A stretch of 17,826 nucleotides of DNA from DATHGT01 sp035317605 (GTDB lineage: Bacteria; Methylomirabilota; Methylomirabilia; Rokubacteriales; CSP1-6): positions 1 to 17,826 of the forward strand of contig DATHGT010000333.1 of the NCBI GenBank assembly GCA_035317605.1. The letters are read 5' to 3'. The position numbers were made by a program, and so were the translations under genes. Below, in pieces: positions 7,500 to 13,817 of this stretch; the first letter of the stretch is position 1, and every line of letters begins with the position of its first letter. The notes under the pieces were generated by a model. The model was not told where the DNA came from and ran no database searches. It worked only from the letters and a program-made list of their open reading frames with translations.

Positions 7500-8285
7500 T
7501 CAGATGACCGGGGACTTGCTGCCGTCGACGACGAGGGCGGCGCCGTTGACGTAGCTCGCGCGGTCGGAGACGAGGAAGCACACGACGTCGCCGATGTCGT
7601 CGGGCACGCCGACCCGTCCCGAGGGAATCGTCTTGACGAGGTCGGCCAGCACCGCGTCCGGCGTCGTCCCCTGGGCGGCCGCCGTGGCCACGAGCAATCG
7701 GTCGGCGCGGGCCGTCTGGATGCGGCCGGGGGCCACGCTGTTGACGCGGATGCCCAGCGGGCCCAGCTCCATCGATAGTTCCTTGCTGAACATCCGCAGC
7801 GCGGCGTTGCAGGCGCTGCCCGGGGTGTGGAAGGGGATGGCCTGCTGGGTGGTGCCGGTGATGTTGACGATGGTGCCGCCGCCGCGCCTGATCATGTGCG
7901 GGACGACGGCCCGCGCGCAGCGCACGTAGCCCAGGAGCTTGCCGTCGATGGCGTCGGTCCAGGCGTCGTCGGGGAGGTCCACGAACGGACCGAAGCCCGA
8001 CGCGCCCGCGTTGTTGACGAGGATGTCCACGCCGCCGAGGCGTCCGGCCGCCTCGGCGACGAAGCCCTGACAGCCGGCCAGGGTCCGGAGATCGGCCGGG
8101 ATCGGCACGATCTCCATCCCCGTGACCTTGGTGATTTCCGCGGCGGTGGCCTTCAGCGTGGCCTCGGTGCGCGCGCAGATCGCCACGCGCACCCCTTCTT
8201 CCGCCAGCTTCCACGCGACGGCGGCCCCGATGCCCTCGCTCGCTCCGGTCACGAGCGCGGTCTTGCCCCGGAGTCCCAGCTCCAT
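7500..8285 (-). CDS. SDR-fold protein with degenerate active site
   Basis: This 261-aa protein has a short-chain dehydrogenase/reductase Rossmann fold. It shows TGASEGIG (13-20) for NAD(P) binding, the structural NNAG (91-94), and a C-terminal YVNGAALVVDGS. The usual catalytic YxxxK stretch (commonly YSASKAAL) aligns with GSACNAAL (156-163), placing Gly156 at the Tyr position and Asn160 at the Lys position. The preceding Ser region is NITGTT. The fold and cofactor site are therefore intact, but the classical proton relay is absent. It could be a non-classical SDR, a pseudoenzyme, or a member using another residue. The start ATG 8285 has a GAGGAG site 8 nt upstream. It lies 22 nt after the selenoperoxiredoxin gene on the same strand, so the two are probably cotranscribed. 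Confidence 0.85.
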   Translation of the reverse strand: MELGLRGKTALVTGASEGIGAAVAWKLAEEGVRVAICARTEATLKATAAEITKVTGMEIVPIPADLRTLAGCQGFVAEAAGRLGGVDILVNNAGASGFGPFVDLPDDAWTDAIDGKLLGYVRCARAVVPHMIRRGGGTIVNITGTTQQAIPFHTPGSACNAALRMFSKELSMELGPLGIRVNSVAPGRIQTARADRLLVATAAAQGTTPDAVLADLVKTIPSGRVGVPDDIGDVVCFLVSDRASYVNGAALVVDGSKSPVI

Positions 8286-8307
8286 CGCGTCGTCTCCTCG
8301 AATCGCC

Positions 8308-8742
8308 CTAGATCGTTTTGACCAGTTCGGCCGGCCACGCGCGCGCGTCGACGCGCTCGTGCCACTCCTTGATCTTGCCGTCCGGCCCGATCACCACGCC
8401 CACGCGCTGCGCGCCCTTGGCCGGGTCGGGGTTGGCCCCGTACGCGGTGCCGATCGTGCGGTCGGTGTCGCAGATCAGCGGGAAGTTGAACGAAAACTTG
8501 TCGGCGAACTTCTTGTTGTCCTCCTGGCTGTCGAAGGACGCGCCGAGGATCACGGCGTTCTTCCGGTCGTACTCGGATTTGAGGTCGCGGAACCCGCTCC
8601 CCTCGGCCGTTCAGCCAGGGGTGTCGGCCTTGGGGTAGAACCAGACCACGACGGTCTTGCCCTTGTAGTCGGCGAGCTTGACGGTCTTGCCCTCGTGGTC
8701 GCGGCCCGTGAAGTCGGGCGCCTTGTCACCGGGATTGAGCAT
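8308..8742 (-). CDS. Selenocysteine-containing peroxiredoxin (BCP-like)
   Basis: Translation from ATG 8742-8740 (AAGGAGG 5 nt upstream) gives a 144-aa thioredoxin-fold peroxiredoxin if the in-frame TGA at 8613-8611 is read as selenocysteine. Motifs are PGDKAPDF (4-11), VVVWFYPKADTPG-U-TAEG and FPLICD. The TGA falls exactly at the peroxidatic Cys of the bacterioferritin-comigratory-protein family (TPGCT becomes TPGUT, Sec44). The frame on both sides is conserved in register and length is normal for the family. Cys91 is a possible resolving residue. The enzyme would reduce peroxides with thiol donors in the cytoplasm. A SECIS-like hairpin follows the TGA. A conventional gene caller would split this into two fragments (an upstream part ending at 8611 and a downstream part with start near 8553). 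Confidence 0.9.
8581..8604 (-). promoter_or_regulatory. Bacterial SECIS-like hairpin of the selenoperoxiredoxin
   Basis: On the mRNA, GAGG (8604-8601) pairs with CCUC (8584-8581), and GCGG (8597-8594) pairs with CCGC (8590-8587), leaving the apical loop GUU (8593-8591). The loop begins 17 nt after the UGA, within the spacing known for bacterial SECIS elements, and contains the characteristic GU. It would bind SelB and recruit Sec-tRNA to the UGA at 8613-8611. Confidence 0.75.
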
Positions 8743-8773
8743 GCATTCCTCCTTCGCGTGTGTCCTCATCGTG

Positions 8774-8802
8774 ATGCTACGGCCACCGATCGCGCGTCGC
8801 AA
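8774..8802 (-). promoter_or_regulatory. Candidate promoter of the selenoperoxiredoxin/SDR pair
   Basis: Read on the minus strand, TTGCGA (8802-8797) and TAGCAT (8779-8774) are spaced by 17 nt, each matching 4 of 6 consensus positions. The predicted start near 8767 gives a leader of about 25 nt carrying the Shine-Dalgarno AAGGAGG. The same six bases at 8797-8802 sit where the -35 of the divergent gene would be. Confidence 0.5.
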
Positions 8803-8819
8803 GGGGCAGCGCGCTACGG

Positions 8820-8825
8820 TACACT
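8820..8825 (+). promoter_or_regulatory. Candidate leaderless promoter (-10 TACACT) of the hydroxyacid dehydrogenase
   Basis: TACACT ends 7 nt before the ATG at 8833, so transcription would start at or next to the start codon. There is no Shine-Dalgarno before this ATG, which agrees with leaderless translation. A weak -35 (TCGCAA, 8797-8802) lies 17 nt upstream and overlaps the -35 of the opposite promoter. Confidence 0.5.
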
Positions 8826-8832
8826 CCGCGGA

Positions 8833-9840
8833 ATGAACGACAGATCTCCGCACGCCTACGTCATCCAGGGACGGGGCCAGCGCGATTACGCCGATTGCGT
8901 GGCCGTGCTGGCCAGGGTCCCCGCGCGAACGACCGTGCTGCCGTTCATCGGCGACGAGGACCAGCTGATCAGCCAAACTCGCGACGCCGATGCGCTCGTC
9001 ACGTCAGCCTCGCCGATCACCCGCGGGGTCATGAGCGCGCTCGAGGGGCTCAAGACGGTGGTGCGCACCGGCGTCGGCTACGACGTCATCGACGTGCCCG
9101 CGGCCACCGAGCTGGGCGTGATCGTGGTGAACATCCCCGACATCTGGGTGCGCGAGGTGGCCAACCACGCGCTGGGTCTGCTGCTGGCCTGGAACCGCAA
9201 GATCATCACGCTCGACCGGCACGTGCACGCCGGCACGTGGACCTCCGGTGTCCCCGGCGGCGCGGGCTCGCTGCACGGCGAGACGGTCGGCATCGTGGGG
9301 CTCGGCAACATCGGCAGCGCGTTCGCTCGACGGATCGCCGCGTTCGAGACCAAGGTCATCGCGTGCGATCCCTACGTGGACGACGCGCACTTCGCCAGGC
9401 TCGGCGCCGAGCGCGTCTCACTCGACGCGCTGGCCGAGCGCTCCGACTACGTCTCGGTCCACACGCTGCTGAACGACGAGACGCGTCACCTGATCGGCGA
9501 GGCGTTCTTCCGTCGCACGAAGCCGACCGCCATTCTCATCAACACCTCCCGTGGTCCCGTGGTCGACGAGCGGGCGCTGATGCGCGCGCTGCAGGAGAAA
9601 CGTCTGGCCGGCGCCGCCCTCGACGTGTGGGAGCAGGAGCCGGTCGCCGCCGACAACCCGCTGCTCAAGATGGACAATGTGATCGCGACCCCGCACGCCG
9701 CTTACTTCTCGACGCCCGCGGTGGCCCAGGTGCCGCGACGCTGCGGGGAAGAGATCGCGCGCGTACTCACGGGCCAGCGTCCGCTCAACGTGGTCAACCC
9801 GGAGATCTACGCGCCGAGTGCGGTCCGCCGCGCCCGGTGA
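8833..9840 (+). CDS. D-isomer-specific 2-hydroxyacid dehydrogenase (CtBP/SerA-like)
   Basis: This 335-aa protein has the two-domain fold of NAD-dependent D-2-hydroxyacid dehydrogenases. The NAD loop is VGLGNIGSAF (155-164) with Asp179 after the second strand (IACDP), favouring NAD over NADP. The catalytic triad is visible: Arg240 in NTSRGPVVDE, Glu269 in VWEQEP and His288 in TPHAA. It would interconvert a 2-keto acid and a D-2-hydroxy acid in the cytoplasm. The closest style is the bacterial 'C-terminal binding protein'/phosphoglycerate-dehydrogenase-like group without an ACT domain, so the substrate cannot be stated. ATG 8833 is chosen because homology-like sequence begins just after it and an apparent -10 box lies 7 nt upstream. 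The frame is open back to 8122 but that part overlaps other genes. Confidence 0.9.
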   Translation: MNDRSPHAYVIQGRGQRDYADCVAVLARVPARTTVLPFIGDEDQLISQTRDADALVTSASPITRGVMSALEGLKTVVRTGVGYDVIDVPAATELGVIVVNIPDIWVREVANHALGLLLAWNRKIITLDRHVHAGTWTSGVPGGAGSLHGETVGIVGLGNIGSAFARRIAAFETKVIACDPYVDDAHFARLGAERVSLDALAERSDYVSVHTLLNDETRHLIGEAFFRRTKPTAILINTSRGPVVDERALMRALQEKRLAGAALDVWEQEPVAADNPLLKMDNVIATPHAAYFSTPAVAQVPRRCGEEIARVLTGQRPLNVVNPEIYAPSAVRRAR

Positions 9841-9883
9841 CGAAGGAGCCCGCTGAATCGCCGCGCGGGGCGGCGGGGCCTGT

Positions 9884-10000
9884 CACCGGGGTCGCCCCAT
9901 CGGCGAGGCTGCGTCACCCGCTCACCTGAATCGCAGTGCTTCGCACTGCGCACAGGATGAGGGGGTCCCACTTCGCCTCGCCGATGGGGCGACCCCGGTG
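9884..10000. repeat. REPIN/MITE-like inverted-repeat element in a convergent intergenic region
   Basis: A perfect 25-bp inverted repeat (arms 9884-9908 and 9976-10000; outer ends CACCGGGG and CCCCGGTG) encloses a 67-bp spacer. Inside the spacer is a second perfect hairpin of 8 bp with a TTC loop (CGCAGTGC 9932-9939, GCACTGCG 9943-9950). The element sits between two convergent genes (stops at 9840 and 10041), a typical location for REP/REPIN or miniature elements. It may also act as a bidirectional transcription stop. No other copy is seen in this window and no T-tract follows either arm. The rest of 9841-10040 shows no gene. Confidence 0.7.
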
Positions 10001-10040
10001 CCACCCGCCGGTCGGCGTTTGGCGTCAGGAAGGATTCGAG

Positions 10041-11006
10041 CTAGTGCGGGAGGCCCAGCACGATCTGGGTGTTGTGGTGGAGGATCTTGTCGGCGTCCTC
10101 GCGCGGGATCCCGCAGTCGTAGACGTAGTGGAAGGTCTGCTTGTACGTTTCCCACGCCATCAGGACCGGGTAGTCGCTGCCGGCCACGATCCGGTCGGCG
10201 CCGAAGCCCATCCACGCGCAGTGAAGCGCGGCCGGCGAGCCGTGACCGACCGTGTCGTAGTAGAAGCGCCGCGCGGTCACGCTGAAGGGTTCGGGCAGGT
10301 TGGGGTGCGTGCGCGGGCCTTGGTTGTCGAGGCGCTGCAGCTGCATCGAGAGCATCCCGCCGAGATGCGGGATCACGTACTTGATGTCGGGGAAGCGCGA
10401 GGGCATGCGGCGCGCGATCAGGTGGAGCGCGATCATGGTGTCTTCCAGCGAGGCCCCGACGACCACCGTGTACCCGTAGTCGTTGAGGAGCGGTGAGCAG
10501 ATGCCGTTCTGGATCGGGTGATAGTTGAGCACGGTCCGGCGCCGGTTCATCTCGGCGTAGAGCGGCTCGAACTCGGCTTCCGCCGTGGACCGATCGAAGC
10601 ACGAGCACGTCATCGACACCCCGAGCATGCCGAGCTGATCGAGCCCGCGCTCCATCTCGCGCAGTGACGCGTCGATGTGGGGCAGCGGCAGCGACACGAC
10701 GGCGGAGAATTTCCCCGGATGCTTGGCGGCCAGCTCGGCGTACGTGTCGTTGATCAGCCGCGCGGCGGCGACGGCGTCCGCTTCCTTCTCGGCGTAGGGC
10801 GGGCTGGCGGCAGGCGACAGCACCTGCATCTGCACGCCGGCGTCGGCCATCCGCTCGAGCCTGACCTGAATGTCGTTCGGGTCGGGCCCGCCCATGGGCC
10901 GTGCTGTCAGCGGACGCGCGGCCTCCGGCAAGCTCTTGCCGCCGATGCGCATCAGCTGGTCGATGTACGCCTTGGGAAAGTAATGAGCGTGGATGTCGAC
11001 GATCAT
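10041..11006 (-). CDS. Amidohydrolase_2 family metal-dependent hydrolase/decarboxylase (ACMSD-like)
   Basis: This 321-aa TIM-barrel protein begins MIVDIHAHYF with the HxH metal pair (His6, His8). It continues with LNYHPIQ (His163), VIPHLGGM (His214) and AGSDYPV (Asp278), the metal-ligand and catalytic order of the amidohydrolase_2 (aminocarboxymuconate-semialdehyde decarboxylase, gamma-resorcylate decarboxylase) group. Members perform non-oxidative decarboxylation or C-C/C-O hydrolysis of aromatic-derived acids. Start ATG 11006-11004 is preceded by GGGAGG with suitable spacing. The frame is open to 11069 but the extension has no family similarity. It is divergent from the HpaI aldolase gene (113 bp between starts), consistent with a shared aromatic-acid or hydroxyacid catabolic theme. 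The substrate is unknown. Confidence 0.88.
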   Translation of the reverse strand: MIVDIHAHYFPKAYIDQLMRIGGKSLPEAARPLTARPMGGPDPNDIQVRLERMADAGVQMQVLSPAASPPYAEKEADAVAAARLINDTYAELAAKHPGKFSAVVSLPLPHIDASLREMERGLDQLGMLGVSMTCSCFDRSTAEAEFEPLYAEMNRRRTVLNYHPIQNGICSPLLNDYGYTVVVGASLEDTMIALHLIARRMPSRFPDIKYVIPHLGGMLSMQLQRLDNQGPRTHPNLPEPFSVTARRFYYDTVGHGSPAALHCAWMGFGADRIVAGSDYPVLMAWETYKQTFHYVYDCGIPREDADKILHHNTQIVLGLPH

Positions 11007-11076
11007 CGGATCCTCCCGGCGAAAACGCCTCAGAGATACTAATCCAAACCGCTCGGCCGTCACCGACAAAGCGTTG

Positions 11077-11085
11077 TGTTACGCT
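11077..11085 (+). promoter_or_regulatory. Candidate extended -10 promoter of the aldolase gene
   Basis: TGT-TACGCT (TG at 11077-11078, hexamer 11080-11085) fits an extended -10 element with no clear -35. The start would lie near 11092, giving a ~28-nt leader with the Shine-Dalgarno GGAGG (11109-11113). The element lies in the divergent gap between the amidohydrolase and aldolase starts (11007-11119). Confidence 0.4.
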
Positions 11086-11119
11086 TCGCGCCGGGCGCTC
11101 GCCCCATTGGAGGATGACC

Positions 11120-11887
11120 ATGCGGCCGAACAAGATGAAGCAGATCTGGCGTGACGGGAAGTGCGTGACGATGGGCTGGCTCTCCCTCTCCCACGGGTTC
11201 ACGGCGGAGATCATGGCGCGCCAGGGGTTCGACGCGCTGGTGGTCGACATGCAGCACGGCCTCACCGACATGAACGATGTGTGGCCCATGCTCCAGGCGA
11301 TCTCCCAGACCGACACGATGCCGGTCGTGCGGGTGCCGTGGAACGACCCGGCCACGATCATGAAGGTCCTCGACTTCGGTGCGTACGGCGTGCTGGTGCC
11401 GCTGATCAACACCGCCGAGGACGCGGCCAAGGCCGTGGCCGCCTGCCGCTATCCTCCGGTGGGCATGCGCTCGTCGGGACCGGTGCGCGCCGTGCATTAC
11501 GGCGGCGCCGACTACGTGGCCAACGCCAACAACGAGATCGTGCTGATGGGCATGATCGAGACCAAGCAAGGGCTCGAGAACCTCGACGCGATCTGCGCCA
11601 CGCCCGGCCTCGACGCCGTGTACATCGGGCCGGCCGATCTGTCGTTCGCCCTCGGCATGGCGCCGCGCGCCGACAACCCCGATCCGCTCCACATGGCCAC
11701 CTGCGACAAGATCCGCGACGCCGCCCACAAGCACGGGATCAAGGCCTGCATGCACTGCGCGAGCGCCAGCTTCGCGGCGGCGTCGATCAAGCGCGGATTC
11801 GACCTGGTCATGCTCACGTCAGACCTGGCCTCGATGATCGCCGGCGTCCGCCGCCAGCTCGACGACCTCAAGGCCGCGACCGCGTGA
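11120..11887 (+). CDS. HpcH/HpaI family aldolase
   Basis: This 255-aa protein belongs to the class II, metal-dependent pyruvate aldolase family typified by HpaI (4-hydroxy-2-oxoheptanedioate aldolase). Visible are VVDMQHGLTD (catalytic His46), VVRVPWND (substrate Arg71), MGMIETKQG (metal Glu147) and YIGPADLS (metal Asp173). It would cleave a 4-hydroxy-2-oxo acid to pyruvate and an aldehyde, or the related malyl-type C-C bond, in the cytoplasm. Two in-frame ATGs exist, at 11114 and 11120. The second is chosen because GGAGG then sits 6 nt upstream, whereas it abuts the first. It is followed 22 nt later by the HdrB-like gene on the same strand. Confidence 0.88.
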   Translation: MRPNKMKQIWRDGKCVTMGWLSLSHGFTAEIMARQGFDALVVDMQHGLTDMNDVWPMLQAISQTDTMPVVRVPWNDPATIMKVLDFGAYGVLVPLINTAEDAAKAVAACRYPPVGMRSSGPVRAVHYGGADYVANANNEIVLMGMIETKQGLENLDAICATPGLDAVYIGPADLSFALGMAPRADNPDPLHMATCDKIRDAAHKHGIKACMHCASASFAAASIKRGFDLVMLTSDLASMIAGVRRQLDDLKAATA

Positions 11888-11893
11888 GTCGGG

Positions 11894-11902
11894 TGATACA
11901 CT
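11894..11902 (+). promoter_or_regulatory. Candidate leaderless extended -10 promoter of the HdrB-like gene
   Basis: TGA-TACACT (TG 11894-11895, hexamer 11897-11902) ends 7 nt before the ATG at 11910, the same hexamer and distance as at 8820-8833. No Shine-Dalgarno precedes the ATG. This suggests an internal promoter giving a leaderless transcript for the HdrB/GrdB/CoA-transferase genes. Confidence 0.5.
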
Positions 11903-11909
11903 CGGCGAC

Positions 11910-12866
11910 ATGACCTTCGATTACGGCAAGTACTTCGGCGAGATCACGCTGGCCCACGACCTCCTGACCACGCCGGAGGAGCGGTCGTGGCTGCTCAAGC
12001 CGCCGCGCGACGGCGAGCGCCACGACGTCGTGCTCTACCTCGGTTGCAACGTCCTGCGCACCTCGCACATGGTGCAGACCGTCACCGCGATCTTCGATCG
12101 GCTGGGGGTCGACTACGTCGCCGCCGGCGGCGCGACGTACTGCTGCGGTATCCAGCACCATCGCCGCGGGCAGGAGGCCTCGGGCGAGAAGTACGGCAAC
12201 CACACGATCGAGCTGCTCGCCAAGATGGCGCCGCGCGAGGTCGTCATGTGGTGCCCGTCGTGCATTCATTTCTATGATGAAGTCCTGCACGCGGACCTGC
12301 CGTTCCCCAAGCGCCACACCACGGAGTTCCTGGCCGAGCGCGTGGAGCGCGGCGAGTTCACGTTCACCCAGCGGGTCGAGGCGACGGTCGCGCTGCACTC
12401 GCATCGCCTCGACGAGGCGCGCCGGCGCGAGGGGCTCGCGTGCCGGCGGCTTCTGGAGGCAATCCCGGGGATCAAGATCGTGGAGTTCGAGGCGGACTCG
12501 CGCTTCGGCCGGTCGTGCTCGCCGACGCTACCGGGAGAGATGGGCGTCGATGCGTGGAAGCAGATGGTCCACGCCGACATCGACCGCGCGCTGGAGGCCG
12601 GGGCCACCCACATCGCCGGCATCTATCACGGCTGCCATCGCGAGCTGTGCCGGTTCGAGGCCGAGCGGCCGATCGTGTTCGAGCACTACCTGACCCTGTT
12701 CGGCCGCGCGCTGGGCATCGAGTTCGAGGACACCTACAAGAAGTACATGGGGTGGGGCGACCCCGAGCGCATCCTCGCCGATGCCACGCCCTGCATGGCC
12801 GCCAACGGCGTCGATCTCGAGAAGGCGCGCGGCCTCGTCATCAAGACGTTCGCCTCCAAAGCCTGA
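11910..12866 (+). CDS. HdrB-like CCG-domain (Fe-S)-binding protein
   Basis: This 318-aa soluble protein has one canonical CCG domain: Cys46, Cys78-Cys79-Gly80 and Cys115-Pro-Ser-Cys118 (spacing C-X31-CCG-X34-CXXC), as in heterodisulfide reductase subunit B, LutA/LldE and succinate:quinone reductase SdhE. A second CCG domain is degenerate: His163 stands in for the first Cys, Ser202-Cys203 for the Cys pair, and Cys242/Cys247 for the final pair. CCG domains bind non-cubane [4Fe-4S] or zinc sites and act in disulfide or electron-transfer chemistry. The gene ends 12 nt before the GrdB-like selenoprotein start, so the two are likely cotranscribed and may be redox partners. The exact reaction is not recognisable. 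Confidence 0.82.
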   Translation: MTFDYGKYFGEITLAHDLLTTPEERSWLLKPPRDGERHDVVLYLGCNVLRTSHMVQTVTAIFDRLGVDYVAAGGATYCCGIQHHRRGQEASGEKYGNHTIELLAKMAPREVVMWCPSCIHFYDEVLHADLPFPKRHTTEFLAERVERGEFTFTQRVEATVALHSHRLDEARRREGLACRRLLEAIPGIKIVEFEADSRFGRSCSPTLPGEMGVDAWKQMVHADIDRALEAGATHIAGIYHGCHRELCRFEAERPIVFEHYLTLFGRALGIEFEDTYKKYMGWGDPERILADATPCMAANGVDLEKARGLVIKTFASKA

Positions 12867-12878
12867 GGAGCGAGGACC

Positions 12879-13817
12879 ATGAGCACGATCGCGCCGGCCG
12901 CGCCGTCCGTCGCCGCCGCAGAGCACGACGTCCCGATCCCGTACATCCAGCGCACACGTGACTACTACCAGCTGCTCGGCTTCGCGCCCTACCGCTGGGC
13001 CCACTTCGCCGACGTGCCGTTCACGCCGCTGGGGACGCCGCTCGATCGAGCGCGGGTCGCGCTGATCACCACCGCGGCGCCGTTTCAGCCCGGCGTGGGC
13101 GACCAGGGGCCGGGCGCGCCGTATAACGCGGCCGCCAAGTTCTACCAGGTCTATTCGATCGCCACCGAGAGCGAGCCCGATCTCAGGATCTCGCACATCG
13201 GTTACGACCGCCTGCACACGCACGCCAAGGACATCAACTCGTACTTCCCGCTGGCGCGCCTGAAGGAAGCGACGGCGGGGGGACGGATCGGTGAGTTGAC
13301 CCCGCGCGTGCAGGGTGCGCCGACCAATCGCAGCCAGCGCGTGACCGTCGAGTCCGACGCCCCCGAGCTGCTGAGCCGCGTCCGCGAGGACGGCGCGGAT
13401 GCGGCGGTGCTCGTGCCCACCTGACCGGTGTGCCATCAGACCGTGAGTCTGCTCGCCCGGCACCTGGAAGCGAACGGAATTCCCACCGTGATCATGGGCT
13501 GCGCCAAGGACATCGTCGAGCATTGCGGGGTCCCGCGGTTTGCGTTCAGCGACTTCCCGCTCGGCAACTCGGCGGGCCGGCCCTTCGACGTCGAATCGCA
13601 GGCGCGGACGCTGGAGCTGGCGCTGCGCGTGCTCGAGACCGCGCCGGGACCGCGCACCACCGTGCAGTCGCCGCAGTGCTGGAACGACGACGCGAAGTGG
13701 AAGCTCGACTACCTCGACCTCACCAAGCTGACCCCGGAGAAGCTCGAGGAGCGCCGCAAGGAGTTCGACGTGGTCAAGAGCGTGGCCAAGGCCAAGCGCG
13801 AGGACGGCCGCGCGTGA
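12879..13817 (+). CDS. GrdB-like selenoprotein (glycine/sarcosine/betaine reductase selenoprotein B family)
   Basis: Reading the in-frame TGA at 13422-13424 as selenocysteine joins two otherwise separate open frames into one 312-aa protein (Sec182). The Sec lies in VLVPT-U-PVCHQT, giving a UxxC redox pair with Cys185. The downstream part, ARHLEANGIPTVIMG and FPLGNSAGRP, matches the region after Sec in GrdB, and the upstream part (AKDINSYFPL, GGRIGEL) matches the region before it. Classical GrdB is about 430 aa and works with GrdA/GrdC/GrdD in Stickland fermentation. None of those is present here and this protein is shorter, so a different reductive role is likely. ATG 12879 has GAGGAGCGAGG upstream. 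The TGA stop at 13815-13817 overlaps the CoA-transferase GTG start. Confidence 0.88.
13427..13464 (+). promoter_or_regulatory. Bacterial SECIS-like hairpin of the GrdB-like selenoprotein
   Basis: CAGAC (13437-13441) pairs perfectly with GUCUG (13447-13451) around the loop CGUGA, which contains GU. An outer stem can form from GGU (13427-13429) and GCC (13432-13434) with GGC (13459-13461) and ACC (13462-13464). The apical loop begins 17 nt after UGA 13422-13424, the same distance as in the peroxiredoxin gene. Confidence 0.7.

Noticed and set aside
8611..8613. In-frame stop making the peroxiredoxin a pseudogene.
   Set aside because: The stop is TGA exactly at the catalytic Cys codon, followed by a SECIS-like hairpin, with the rest of the gene intact, so selenocysteine is the better reading.
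13422..13428. Two separate genes at 12879-13424 and 13428-13817.
   Set aside because: They are in the same frame, separated only by TGA and one codon, and together match one GrdB-family protein with a UxxC motif. The GTG at 13428 has no ribosome binding site.
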